A DNA stretch of 64,000 nucleotides from Burkholderia sp. 8Y. GTDB lineage: Bacteria; Pseudomonadota; Gammaproteobacteria; Burkholderiales; Burkholderiaceae. This document shows, piece by piece, positions 7,386 to 16,342 of this stretch. The notes under the pieces are model-generated. The model searched no databases, was not told where the DNA came from, and saw only the letters and a list, made by a program, of their open reading frames with translations. The DNA lies in contig NZ_LR733519.1 in assembly GCF_902506145.1 (NCBI RefSeq), positions 124,001 through 188,000 on the forward strand. The letters are read 5' to 3'. Made by a program: the position numbers and the translations under genes. Numbering within the stretch: the first letter of the stretch is position 1; every line of letters begins with the position of its first letter.

Positions 7386-8564
7386 TTAATCCTCCTTCTG
7401 GTTCCACGCGCGGACGAATTGCGCGTCGAGATGTTCGGCCAGCCGGTCGAGCGGCTCCTTGAACCGGTTGTACGCAGCCGTGCTTCCGTCGGGCTTCGAT
7501 AAGTCGTACACGGTCGAGAGTTGCGCGGACGCGCCTTTCGGCACTGTCGACTCCGGTATCTCAAACGGCAACACACGATCGCCGTAAGCCTTTTGCAACC
7601 AGCCGCGTACGACGCGAGACACATCGTCCGACTTGGCTTTTGTCAGGATCACGTTGACGAAGTCGAACCGCTTTTGCTCGAGCACGCCCGGCAGCTTCTT
7701 CGCAATGTCGGCGAATAGATGCCAGAACTGCGTCGAACTGGCAAAGTCGAGTGCTTCGGGCGGGCAGGGCAGAAGAATGGCGTCCGACGCGAGCAGCGCG
7801 TTAATCGTCAGATAACTCAGCGCGGGCGGCGTGTCGATGACGATGGCGTCGTAGTCGTCCGTCAATGGCAGCAGGCCCTTACGAACGATCTCCCAGAATT
7901 CGAAGGTGCTGTCGTTCAGCACCTTTGCCGGGATCTCGAACTCCGCGTCAAAAAGCGACGACGAAGCTGGAATCAAGTCGAGGTTGTGCCAGTACGTCTC
8001 CTGGACGGCGTATCGCAGCGTCTGCTGATCGCCATAGATCAACGGCAGGAGTGTCTGGTCATCCGAAATTTCGGCGTCGGGAGCCCAGCCGCAGAGTTGC
8101 GTCGTGGTGCCCTGAGGATCGCAGTCGATCACGAGCACGCGCCGGCCGAGCAGGGTAAGCGCCTGTGCGGCCGACACGGCTGTCGTGGTCTTCGCCACGC
8201 CGCCTTTGAAGTTCGCCACCGTGACAATACGTCCGCGCTTCCCTTCGGGGCGGCGCACGCGTTCCTTCGTCGCGCGGATCCACGTCAGAGTTTCCTCGAG
8301 CGTGAATTCCTTGCTCCGTCCCGCGCCCTTCGAGGTTCCCGCCGGCAGTTCGCCCTTGGTAGTCAGATACTGGAACCGCTGCTTGTCGATGCCGCACAGC
8401 GACGCCACCTGCGCGCTCGTGAACGTAGGCGCGCTTTTGCGCGGATACGGCTCCAGCATCGCGTCGCGGATCTGGTTGAGAATGTCAGTGGCTTGCGCGG
8501 CCACCCCCAGCAGCGTTTCGATGGAAACGGATTGATCGACTTCGGGAAGCCGGGCGCTTAACAT
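7386..8564 (-). CDS. parA: Chromosome-partitioning ATPase ParA (type Ia, with N-terminal HTH)
   Basis: 392 aa from MLSARLPEVDQS. The first ~110 residues form the extra N-terminal domain of type Ia ParA, with a MerR-like helix-turn-helix (TSAQVASLCGIDKQRFQYL) that usually lets ParA repress its own promoter. The Walker-type ATPase follows: deviant Walker A FKGGVAKTT, VLVIDCDPQG, and Walker B DAIVIDTPPALSY. Alternative starts are a GTG at 8579, five codons upstream, and an in-frame ATG at 8666. The last is unlikely because it lies over the predicted -35 box. A promoter and inverted-repeat operator sit just upstream (8603-8666), consistent with autorepression. Confidence 0.94.
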   Translation of the reverse strand: MLSARLPEVDQSVSIETLLGVAAQATDILNQIRDAMLEPYPRKSAPTFTSAQVASLCGIDKQRFQYLTTKGELPAGTSKGAGRSKEFTLEETLTWIRATKERVRRPEGKRGRIVTVANFKGGVAKTTTAVSAAQALTLLGRRVLVIDCDPQGTTTQLCGWAPDAEISDDQTLLPLIYGDQQTLRYAVQETYWHNLDLIPASSSLFDAEFEIPAKVLNDSTFEFWEIVRKGLLPLTDDYDAIVIDTPPALSYLTINALLASDAILLPCPPEALDFASSTQFWHLFADIAKKLPGVLEQKRFDFVNVILTKAKSDDVSRVVRGWLQKAYGDRVLPFEIPESTVPKGASAQLSTVYDLSKPDGSTAAYNRFKEPLDRLAEHLDAQFVRAWNQKED

Positions 8565-8602
8565 GGAATTCGCAGTCACTGGCGGGCCTGGGTAAGCAAA
8601 TA

Positions 8603-8642
8603 ATTCTTCGGTTTGTGGAAAACATACTGCAAACCGAAGAAT
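8603..8642. promoter_or_regulatory. 13-bp perfect inverted repeat: likely parA operator, with a DnaA-box-like centre
   Basis: ATTCTTCGGTTTG (8603-8615) and CAAACCGAAGAAT (8630-8642) are perfect inverted repeats separated by 14 bp. The right arm overlaps the -10 box of the predicted parA promoter, as expected for a repressor site. The spacer edge contains tgtggaaaa (8614-8622), whose complement ttttccaca fits the DnaA consensus TTWTNCACA. The binder could be ParA, Rep or ParB. Confidence 0.7.
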
Positions 8643-8666
8643 AAACGGCCAACCGGTAAACCTCAA
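8638..8666 (-). promoter_or_regulatory. Predicted parA promoter
   Basis: On the minus strand TTGAGG (8661-8666) and TATTCT (8638-8643) are separated by exactly 17 bp, with the expected start near 8631. Each hexamer matches consensus at four of six positions. It would drive parA-parB and possibly rep. Confidence 0.55.
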
Positions 8667-8736
8667 GTAAACTCTGAAGTCGCTTTTGCGCCCCAGCGGG
8701 CGTTTTTACAACATTCTGCGCGCCTGCAAGGCGTTA

Positions 8737-10695
8737 CTAGGCGGATTCTGACGAAGATCCGAGCCCGAGCGTCGCCCGGAGCAGTGTCTCAACGCCGAGT
8801 AAACGCGAAGAACCGTCGATCTGGAGGTATAGGGAAGTCGTGGAAACGTGCGCGTGACCCAGCCCTTTGCCGACTTCAACAATATCGGCGCCTTGCGAGA
8901 GCGCATGTGCCGAGTGCGTGTGCCGCAGCCAGTGCGTACTCGCAAGAGCGAGGCGGCGGCCTGAGCCGGGAACGCTTTTCTCCGCCTGCGCGGCCGCTGC
9001 CGCGAACATCGTTTTGAATAGCTTCCCGATTCCGTCGGGCGTGATGGCGAGGCCCGTTCTGGCGTGAGCGAGAATCGACGTGCCTTCGGGGCAATTGAAC
9101 GGCTCGGCGAATCCTCGCATGGCGAGATTCTCTCGCAATGCCTCGACGACGATGGGTGGCAGAAGCACCGTCCTGTCGGCGCTTCGGCCCCGCGCACCGG
9201 GAACACTCAGTTGCCAAACCGGGGCACTCACGCCGGGCAGCCGACCAACCGAAAGCGCGTCCGTCGTCGCTGCGGACAACTCGGCGCGACGCAAGCCAGT
9301 GGCGTACGCAAGCAGTAGGGCGAGCCTGTCCCGATGCTCCGCAAACGTGTACTGCGCCCGCGTCGCGGACTGGAAAACGAGCCGCCACTGTTCGAAGTCG
9401 AGCGTGCGCGTCTGTGCATCGAACACGGCTGGCGCCGCCGCGCGCTCGATTCCGCCGACCGGATTCGTCGAAAGATAGCCGACGTCTACGAGCCATTCGC
9501 CCATCGCGTTCAATATGGAGCGGGCCGACTCCCGGCTCCGGTCGGAGAGGGGACCGGCGAATGGGCGCCACGCGGCAAGGCATCGTTCGACGCGGCCCTT
9601 CGCGACCCAGCGTGCGGTCGGAATCGGATTAGCGAGAAACGAGTGGATGTATTCAGCGCAGTCGTTTGAATTCAACGACGACAGCGGCTTACGCTTCTCA
9701 GTCAACGCCCAAAGAAGCAGCCGCTCGGCCTCGCGCCGGTACGCCCGCCGTGTGTGTTCGCTCGCGGAACGCGCGTCGAGCCAGGCGGTGATCGCCTGAA
9801 TATCGGTACGGAAACGGCCCGCTAACTCGCCCCGGCGATTTGTGCCTTTAGACCCGTCGAGCGCAGCGGGAACGCGTATCGCCTCGAGTGGCGCGACGGC
9901 CACCGTTTCGCCGTGGTCAGCCGGGCGAGGCGTCAGATCGGCTGTCCACTGCCTCCGAGGCACGAGCGCGATCGGAGAAAGCGTGTGCCGCAGCGCGTCC
10001 CCGTGCAGTTGCAGCCAGTCGACAATGCGCTGCGCGCCCCTCGGCCCGAGCCGCGGCACCGCCGTGTACCAGCGATGCTTTCGCGTTTCGATCAGCGCGA
10101 TCAGATCCGCGATAGTCGAAATCCCCGCAGCCGCCAGTCGGGCCGCGACTACCGGCTCGAACCATCCGTCGACTGGATGATCCGGACGCGGATCGTGGAC
10201 GAGGCTCGCTTCCATCCGGGCGAGAGCGTCTGCCTGACGCCGCCGCAGGCGGACGTTGCGCGCCGCCCGCCGATCCAGCGCAGGCGACGCGTCCGCAGGA
10301 AACGACTCTTGATACAACGCGAGCAGTTCCGCTTCGCCGAAGACGCCTTCCGGGTCGATGCGCTCGCGAAAAGCATCGAGCGAAGGCGCGCTCGTCGCCG
10401 GATCGGGCGGCGCAGACGGAATGCTGCCGGGCCGCAGCCGGAGCAGGTGGGCGGCTTCCGTGTCATGCGCGCGGCGGGCGAGCACGGAGAGCGTGTCGCG
10501 CAACGCCGCGATCAGCCGGCGTGTGCTACGCACATCGGTGCCGGAATCGGCGTAAGAAGCGTGAAGCTGGGCTTCCGAGACGCCGTCGAGATAGCCGCGA
10601 TACAAGGCAAAGTGTTGTCGCGTGAGCCGACGGGGCGCTGTATTGACCTGGTAAGCCGTCTGCGCCATAAGAGAATCATGTTTGGAATCAGCCAT
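8737..10695 (-). CDS. Tyrosine recombinase/integrase with Burkholderia-type N-terminal extension (DUF3701-like)
   Basis: 652 aa from MADSKHDSLMAQ. The first ~280 residues are a domain found fused to integrases in Burkholderiales (LTRQHFALYRGYLDGVSEAQLHASYA, then a helix-hairpin-helix-like GISTIADLIALIETRKHRWYTAVPRLGPRGAQRIVDWL). A SAM-like core-binding domain follows (ITAWLDARSASEHTRRAYRREAERLLLWA). The catalytic domain has the active-site residues Arg in YATGLRRAEL, HWLRH, LGHAHVSTTSLYLQ with the second His, and Tyr. All are present, so it is probably active. Its place directly upstream of parA-parB-rep suggests a replicon-maintenance role such as dimer resolution rather than a prophage; no phage genes or att repeats were seen. 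Start choice is uncertain because no strong ribosome site precedes it. Confidence 0.85.
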   Translation of the reverse strand: MADSKHDSLMAQTAYQVNTAPRRLTRQHFALYRGYLDGVSEAQLHASYADSGTDVRSTRRLIAALRDTLSVLARRAHDTEAAHLLRLRPGSIPSAPPDPATSAPSLDAFRERIDPEGVFGEAELLALYQESFPADASPALDRRAARNVRLRRRQADALARMEASLVHDPRPDHPVDGWFEPVVAARLAAAGISTIADLIALIETRKHRWYTAVPRLGPRGAQRIVDWLQLHGDALRHTLSPIALVPRRQWTADLTPRPADHGETVAVAPLEAIRVPAALDGSKGTNRRGELAGRFRTDIQAITAWLDARSASEHTRRAYRREAERLLLWALTEKRKPLSSLNSNDCAEYIHSFLANPIPTARWVAKGRVERCLAAWRPFAGPLSDRSRESARSILNAMGEWLVDVGYLSTNPVGGIERAAAPAVFDAQTRTLDFEQWRLVFQSATRAQYTFAEHRDRLALLLAYATGLRRAELSAATTDALSVGRLPGVSAPVWQLSVPGARGRSADRTVLLPPIVVEALRENLAMRGFAEPFNCPEGTSILAHARTGLAITPDGIGKLFKTMFAAAAAQAEKSVPGSGRRLALASTHWLRHTHSAHALSQGADIVEVGKGLGHAHVSTTSLYLQIDGSSRLLGVETLLRATLGLGSSSESA

Positions 10696-10861
10696 TTGCG
10701 GCGAGGTTATCAAGTGGAGTCGGATTTGACAACATAATTCGCTACTCCTGATAAGTCTTACTATCAGAACTCGAGGAACGGAAAGCGCCATCGCTTGAAT
10801 CTTCACCGCGCCCGGCGCATATTCGATCACTGAAAAGCGCCCAACCCGGAGGTACGTGCCG

Positions 10862-12202
10862 ATGCGCGACCCTCGCCGCCCCGCGTACAAAGAGCCAGAA
10901 GAGGACGACTTTCGCCCGAGTCTGCCGGAGGTGTACGCGTCGGTGCGAGTGCCCGTCGCCGGCGGATGGCTCCGGCGTCTGCTCGCATTCGCCGGCCCCG
11001 GCTACATGATTTCCGTCGGCTACATGGACCCCGGCAACTGGGCGACGGACATCGCGGGCGGATCGCGCTTCGGCTATACCTTGCTTGCCGTCGTCCTTCT
11101 CTCCAACCTGATGGCGGTCCTGCTGCAGGCGCTGGCGGTCCGGCTCGGTGTCGCGACGGGGCGCGATCTTGCGCAGGCGTGCCGCGATCACTATTCGAAA
11201 CCCGTCAATCTCGCGCTGTGGCTCGCCTGCGAAATGGCAATCGTCGCGTGCGATCTCGCGGAAGTCATCGGCACGGCCATCGCGCTGCAACTGCTGTTCG
11301 GCATTCCGCTTATCGCGGGCGCGCTGATCACCGCGCTCGACGCCTTCCTTTTGCTGCTGCTCGTCAACAGGGGATTCCGGTTCCTGGAAGCGTTCGTCAT
11401 CGCGCTGCTTGTGGTGATCGCGGCGTGCTTCGCGTTGCAGATCGCCGCGGCGGCGCCGCCCATCGGCCAGGTGCTGCGCGGTTTCGTGCCGTCGACGCAG
11501 ATCGTGACGAACCGCGAGATGCTGTACCTCGCGATCGGCATTCTCGGCGCGACGGTGATGCCGCACAATTTGTATCTGCATTCATCGGTCGTGCAGACGC
11601 GCGCCTACGGGCATTCGGTGGATGCCCGCCGCGATGCGATCCGCTGGGCGACCATCGACAGCACGATCGCGCTGACGCTCGCTCTTTTGATCAACGCGGC
11701 GATCCTCGTCGTGGCGGCCGCCGTCTTCCATGCGAGCGGGCACGAGCAAGTCGCCGAAATCGCCGATGCGTATCATCTGCTGTCGCCGCTGCTCGGTCTC
11801 GGCATCGCGTCGACGCTGTTCGCGGTCGCGTTGCTCGCCTCGGGCCTCAATTCGACGGTGACGGCCACGCTCGCCGGCCAGATCGTGATGGAAGGCTTTC
11901 TGCGCATGCGGCTGCCGAACTGGGCGCGGCGGCTCCTGACCCGATCGATCGCCATTGCGCCGGTCATCGCCGTCACCGCGATCTACGGCGAAAAGGCCAC
12001 CGGCCAGTTGCTCGTGCTGAGCCAGGTGATCCTTTCGATGCAACTGCCATTTGCCGTCGTGCCGCTCGTGCGTTTCGTCTCGGACCGCGAGAAGATGGGC
12101 GCCTTCGTGATCGGCCGATGGCTGGCCGTGGTTGCGTGGCTGGTCGCGGGTGCGATTGTCGTGTTGAATGTGAAGCTGCTTGCCGATACGCTGCTTTCCT
12201 GA
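10862..12202 (+). CDS. Nramp-family divalent metal transporter (MntH-like)
   Basis: 446 aa with about 11 hydrophobic segments. It carries both Nramp hallmarks: [13 protein letters not shown] in TM1 (Asp56, Asn59) and [10 protein letters not shown] in TM6 (Met233, His235). These residues bind Mn2+ or Fe2+ and couple uptake to protons in the inner membrane. The start is the ATG at 10862, 9 bases after CGGAGG; a GTG two codons upstream is too close to that site. The gap to the divergent recombinase gene holds a small inverted repeat, CTGATA (10748-10753) / TATCAG (10762-10767), that could bind a regulator. The next gene begins 25 bp downstream and may be co-transcribed. Confidence 0.92.
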   Translation: MRDPRRPAYKEPEEDDFRPSLPEVYASVRVPVAGGWLRRLLAFAGPGYMISVGYMDPGNWATDIAGGSRFGYTLLAVVLLSNLMAVLLQALAVRLGVATGRDLAQACRDHYSKPVNLALWLACEMAIVACDLAEVIGTAIALQLLFGIPLIAGALITALDAFLLLLLVNRGFRFLEAFVIALLVVIAACFALQIAAAAPPIGQVLRGFVPSTQIVTNREMLYLAIGILGATVMPHNLYLHSSVVQTRAYGHSVDARRDAIRWATIDSTIALTLALLINAAILVVAAAVFHASGHEQVAEIADAYHLLSPLLGLGIASTLFAVALLASGLNSTVTATLAGQIVMEGFLRMRLPNWARRLLTRSIAIAPVIAVTAIYGEKATGQLLVLSQVILSMQLPFAVVPLVRFVSDREKMGAFVIGRWLAVVAWLVAGAIVVLNVKLLADTLLS

Positions 12203-12227
12203 CCGACGACTTCCGGAGACGCACGCC

Positions 12228-13382
12228 ATGCCTGGGACTTTCATCGACATCGCCGCCCGCGAAGGCGCCCCGATTCGCGCCTACGTCACGCGCCCGGCGC
12301 AAGGCTCCGGGCCGGGAGTCGTGCTGCTGCACGATGCGGCGGGCCTCGACGCCTTCACGCAATCGACGGCCGACCGCTTCGCCGAGGAGGGCTATGTGGT
12401 GCTCGCGCCCGACCTGACGGGACGCGCGCCGAAGGGCGGCGGCGTGTCGATGGAAAACTTCGCGGCCGTCATCGACGCCCTGCGCGCATTGCCCGAACAC
12501 GCGGGCAAGGTGGGCGTGCTCGGCTTCGGCGCGGGCGGGCGGCTCGCCGTGCAGGCCGCGGCCAACGCGGACATCGACTGCGCGGTCGCCTACTATCCGC
12601 ATGACCTCCCCGCCTGCCTCGACGACCTGCGCACCATCCGCTGCCCGATGGTCTTCCACTTCGCGGAGCCGCAAGCGAGCGATGCGTTCGCCGGCAAGCC
12701 GCCGATCCAACGCTATGTCTACAGCGGCTGCGCGCCCGGTTTCGCCGAGCCCGCTGCGAACGCGGATTCGCCCTACGACAAACCCGCCGCGCTCATGGCG
12801 TACTCGCGCACGCTGGCGTTGCTGCGCGAAGTGCTCGGGCCGGTCTACGACCTCGACCGCCTGTGGGAGCAGCACTGCTATTTCGAATTCGCCACGCGCG
12901 ATGTCGATGCCGTCATGCCGACCATGGTCGCCGAGCCTTACGTGAACCATGTGCCGACGATGACCGGCGGCGTCGGATACGGCCAGTTGAAACGCTTCTA
13001 CAAGTACCACTTCGTCGACTCCAATCCGCAGGACACGAAGCTGATACCGGTATCGCGCACGATCGGCGCGGACCGTATCGTCGACGAATTCGTATTCTGC
13101 GCGACGCATGATCGCGAGATCGACTGGCTGCTGCCGGGCCTCGCGCCCACGGGCCGCTATTTCGAAGTGCCGATGCTCGCCGTGGTCCGCTTTCGCGGCG
13201 ACAAGCTCTACAACGAACACATCTACTGGGATCAGGCGTCCGTGCTCGTGCAGATCGGCGTGCTCGATCCGACGGGCTTGCCTGTCGCCGGTCGCGAAAC
13301 CGCGCGCAAGATGATCGACGAGACCTTGCCGAGCAACACGCTCATGCGCAACTGGGCATCGAGTGAAGGAAAGCCGGTCTGA
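12228..13382 (+). CDS. Dienelactone-hydrolase-like / NTF2 (SnoaL)-like fusion, probably lacking hydrolase chemistry
   Basis: 384 aa. Residues 1-~205 have the alpha/beta-hydrolase order of dienelactone hydrolase (GVVLLHDAAGLDAFTQSTADRFAEEGYVVLAPDL, then VGVLGFGAGGRLAVQAA). The nucleophile elbow is GFGAGG, with Gly where the family has Cys in GxCxGG, and the usual catalytic His region reads SGCAPGFAEP instead of a GHxF pattern. Residues ~215-384 are an NTF2/SnoaL-like domain (LWEQHCYFEFATRDVDAVMPTMV, then FRGDKLYNEHIYWDQASVLVQIG). The start follows CCGGAGAC. It is 27 bp upstream of the P450 gene and surely co-transcribed, so it may handle a substrate or product of that monooxygenase, by the NTF2 pocket rather than esterase chemistry. 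Confidence 0.8.
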   Translation: MPGTFIDIAAREGAPIRAYVTRPAQGSGPGVVLLHDAAGLDAFTQSTADRFAEEGYVVLAPDLTGRAPKGGGVSMENFAAVIDALRALPEHAGKVGVLGFGAGGRLAVQAAANADIDCAVAYYPHDLPACLDDLRTIRCPMVFHFAEPQASDAFAGKPPIQRYVYSGCAPGFAEPAANADSPYDKPAALMAYSRTLALLREVLGPVYDLDRLWEQHCYFEFATRDVDAVMPTMVAEPYVNHVPTMTGGVGYGQLKRFYKYHFVDSNPQDTKLIPVSRTIGADRIVDEFVFCATHDREIDWLLPGLAPTGRYFEVPMLAVVRFRGDKLYNEHIYWDQASVLVQIGVLDPTGLPVAGRETARKMIDETLPSNTLMRNWASSEGKPV

Positions 13383-13409
13383 CGCACCTATAAACAAGGA
13401 GACGAATCC

Positions 13410-15734
13410 ATGAGCGACGCGAGCACCGCGACTTCCACGCCGCAATGCCCCTTCCATTCGACCGCGCCGAACGGCTGCCCGGTGAGCGCGCGCGCCGCGG
13501 AGTTCGATCCGTTCAGCGACGGCTATCAGCAAGACCCGCCCGAATACGTGCGCTGGGCGCGCGAGCAGGAGCCGGTGTTCTACAGCCCGAAGCTCGGCTA
13601 TTGGGTCGTCACGCGTTACGACGACATCAAAGCGATTTTCCGCGACAACCTCACGTTCAGCCCGTCCATCGCGCTCGAAAAAATCACGCCGACCGGACCG
13701 GAAGCGAACGCGGTGCTCGCGTCCTACGGTTTCGCGCTCAACCGCACGCTCGTCAACGAGGACGAGCCCGCGCACATGCCGCGCCGCCGGGCGCTGATGG
13801 ACCCGTTCACGCCCGAGGCGCTCGCGCATCACGAGCCGATGGTGCGCGCGCTCACGCGCGAATACGTCGATCGCTTCATCGACGATGGCCGCGCCGATCT
13901 CGTCGATCAGATGTTGTGGGAAGTGCCGCTCACGGTCGCGCTGCACTTTCTCGGCGTGCCCGAAGAAGACATGGACACGCTGCGCGACTATTCCATCGCG
14001 CATACGGTGAATACGTGGGGCCGCCCGAGGCCCGAGGAACAGGTCGCGGTGGCGCACGCGGTCGGCAAGTTCTGGCAGTACGCGGGCAAGGTGCTCGACA
14101 AGATGCGCGAAGACCCGTCCGGTCCCGGCTGGATGCAGTACGGCATCCGCAAGCAAAAGACCTTGCCCGATGTCGTGACCGACTCGTATCTGCATTCGAT
14201 GATGATGGCTGGCATCGTCGCGGCGCACGAGACGACGGCGAACGCGGCCGCCAATGCGATCAAGCTGCTGCTGCAACACCCTCACGCGTGGCGCGACATC
14301 TGCGATGACCCGAGCCTGATTCCTAACGCGGTCGAAGAGTGCCTGCGGCACAACGGATCGGTTGCGGCGTGGCGGCGGCTCGCGACGCGCGACGTGACCA
14401 TCGGCGGCATCGCGATTCCGGCGGGCGCGAAGCTCCTGATCGTGACGTCATCGGCCAATCACGACCCGCATCAGTTCGCGGACGCCGATCTCTTCGACAT
14501 TCGCCGCGAAAATGCCAGCGATCAGCTGACCTTCGGCTACGGCGCGCATCAGTGCATGGGCAAGAACCTCGCGCGCATGGAGATACAGATCTTCCTCGAC
14601 GAGCTGATGCGCCGCCTGCCGCACATGCGCCTCGCCGAGCAGCGTTTCACGTACGTGCCGAATACGTCGTTTCGCGGGCCGGAGCATCTCCATGTGGAAT
14701 GGAACCCGGCGATGAATCCCGAGCGCACGAATGCGGCGGTGCGCGAGCCTCGCGCGACGGTACGCATCGGCGAGCCGTCGTCGCATGCGGTGAGCCGCGC
14801 GGTGATCGTCGAGTCGGTGACGATGTGCGCGGACCGCATCGCGCGGGTGCGTCTCGTTGCCGCCGACGCTCGCGCGCTGCCGCGCTGGACGCCGGGCTCG
14901 CATATCGACGTGGTCTGCGGCGACAGCGGACTCTCGCGCCAGTATTCGCTATGCGGCGATCCGGCCGATCACGCGGCCTACGAAATCGCCGTGTTGCGCG
15001 AGTCGGCGAGTCGCGGCGGATCGGCATGGGTTCACGACAACGTCAAGCCGGGCGCGCACTGGCGCATTCGCGGGCCGCGCAACCACTTTCGGCTCGACCC
15101 GGCCGCGCGCCGGCTCGTGCTGATTGCCGGCGGCATCGGCATCACGCCGATCAGCGCGATGGCGCGGCACGCGCGCGAGCACGGCATCGACTACGAAGTG
15201 CATTACAGCGGCCGCAGCCGCGCGTCGATGGCGTTCGTCGACGACCTGCGCGCGCTGCATGGCGAACGGTTGCGCATGTACGTATCGGAGGAGGGCGCGC
15301 GCAACGACTTGTCGGCGCTGCGCGTGGACGCAGGCACGCAAGTGTATGCATGCGGTCCGGCGCGGATGCTCGACGCGCTTTCCGCCGCGAGCGCCGCGTG
15401 GCCCGACGGCGCACTGAAGATCGAGCATTTCGAATCGACGCTCGGCGCGCTCGACCCGTGCAACGAGCACGCGTTCGAGGTCGAGCTGAAGGATTCCGGT
15501 GTCACGCTGACCGTGCCGCCCGATCAAACGCTGCTCACGACGCTCAGGCGAGCGAACATCGACATTCAGAGCGATTGCGAAGAAGGCTTGTGCGGATCGT
15601 GCGAAGTGCGCGTGCTCGAAGGTGAAATCGACCATCGCGATGTCGTATTGACGAAAGACGAGCGCAAATCGAACACTAGAATGATGGCGTGTTGTTCGCG
15701 CGCGAAAGGTATCAAACTGGTACTAGCGATTTAA
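13410..15734 (+). CDS. Self-sufficient cytochrome P450 fused to FMN/[2Fe-2S] reductase (CYP116B type)
   Basis: 774 aa. The P450 domain (~1-440) has the I-helix oxygen-activation motif AAHETT and the heme loop FGYGAHQCMGKN, with Cys382 as the iron ligand. A linker of ~30 residues leads to a phthalate-dioxygenase-reductase-like module: FMN-binding RQYSLCGDP, NAD(P)H-binding RLVLIAGGIGITPI, and a plant-type [2Fe-2S] domain CEEGLCGSC (first Cys near 723) with the last ligand in MMACCSR. This order is that of class VII P450s such as P450RhF and CYP116B1. It passes electrons from NADPH to heme in one chain and hydroxylates organic substrates. AAGGAG precedes the ATG. The substrate is unknown; the co-transcribed fusion protein upstream is its only clear partner. 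Confidence 0.95.
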   Translation: MSDASTATSTPQCPFHSTAPNGCPVSARAAEFDPFSDGYQQDPPEYVRWAREQEPVFYSPKLGYWVVTRYDDIKAIFRDNLTFSPSIALEKITPTGPEANAVLASYGFALNRTLVNEDEPAHMPRRRALMDPFTPEALAHHEPMVRALTREYVDRFIDDGRADLVDQMLWEVPLTVALHFLGVPEEDMDTLRDYSIAHTVNTWGRPRPEEQVAVAHAVGKFWQYAGKVLDKMREDPSGPGWMQYGIRKQKTLPDVVTDSYLHSMMMAGIVAAHETTANAAANAIKLLLQHPHAWRDICDDPSLIPNAVEECLRHNGSVAAWRRLATRDVTIGGIAIPAGAKLLIVTSSANHDPHQFADADLFDIRRENASDQLTFGYGAHQCMGKNLARMEIQIFLDELMRRLPHMRLAEQRFTYVPNTSFRGPEHLHVEWNPAMNPERTNAAVREPRATVRIGEPSSHAVSRAVIVESVTMCADRIARVRLVAADARALPRWTPGSHIDVVCGDSGLSRQYSLCGDPADHAAYEIAVLRESASRGGSAWVHDNVKPGAHWRIRGPRNHFRLDPAARRLVLIAGGIGITPISAMARHAREHGIDYEVHYSGRSRASMAFVDDLRALHGERLRMYVSEEGARNDLSALRVDAGTQVYACGPARMLDALSAASAAWPDGALKIEHFESTLGALDPCNEHAFEVELKDSGVTLTVPPDQTLLTTLRRANIDIQSDCEEGLCGSCEVRVLEGEIDHRDVVLTKDERKSNTRMMACCSRAKGIKLVLAI

Positions 15735-16342
15735 CGCGCAATCAAAAAGTCCGTATTCATCGCGGCGTCATGAAGACCTCTAATCGGTCAAATGCTTTGC
15801 CTTGGACAAATAAACCATTACTAAGTGGATAGTGAATTGATTCGTCCTGCCGGCCGCTGGCGACCGGTGCATGTGCGTGCGCCTGCGACGGCACATTTTC
15901 ATACGGCATTCATCAGACTAGCGCGCAATTTCCGCTGCTAAACAGCACATTTCTTGCACGAGCGTTCGACGTTTAGCCAAAGGCTTAGCATCTTTGTCGC
16001 GGTACTTATTACCACACCTAGGGTTATTACCTAGGAATATGCAAACTTTTGTCGATGTTTTGCGTTTAGAATTGTCTGCAATTGGTGCGACGCACAAGCG
16101 TACGCCCTGACTTACTTCTCCGAAGCGACTGTCGAATACGCGCGCAAAACGCGCGCGGTGGAATTGCGTCCGCGCATTTTCCGGCGTTATGCAATCGGAA
16201 GAAGGCCGTCGTTACACCTGAGAGACTATTAAAAGCCCATATAAATGAGCGCGTGGTTTGTTTCGAAAGCGCATGATTCAGTGCGTGGACGAAACGCATG
16301 AAGCCGGGATTTGCGAGTTCTGCTGTTCTACGAGGATTGAAG
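15735..16342. other. Long intergenic region upstream of phaA
   Basis: 608 bp without a supportable gene, and AT-richer than its surroundings. It contains two CCTAGG palindromes 13 bp apart (see 16017-16035) and a short GC hairpin CGCGCG-caaaa-CGCGCG near 16140-16156. I see no clear terminator for the P450 gene. The length suggests a regulated phaA promoter. Confidence 0.6.
16017..16035. promoter_or_regulatory. Paired CCTAGG palindromes, possible operator
   Basis: CCTAGG at 16017-16022 and again at 16030-16035, separated by gttatta, so the whole site is itself a dyad. The hexamer is rare in GC-rich betaproteobacterial DNA. It lies about 310 bp upstream of phaA. The binder is unknown. Confidence 0.4.

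Noticed and set aside
4714..10695. parS site for ParB
   Set aside because: I found no short palindrome that I could confidently equate with a Burkholderia parS; the 8603-8642 dyad is better explained as an operator.
11973..14351. 792-codon open frame on the minus strand
   Set aside because: Antisense to mntH, the hydrolase-like fusion and the P450. Composition is that of a shadow.
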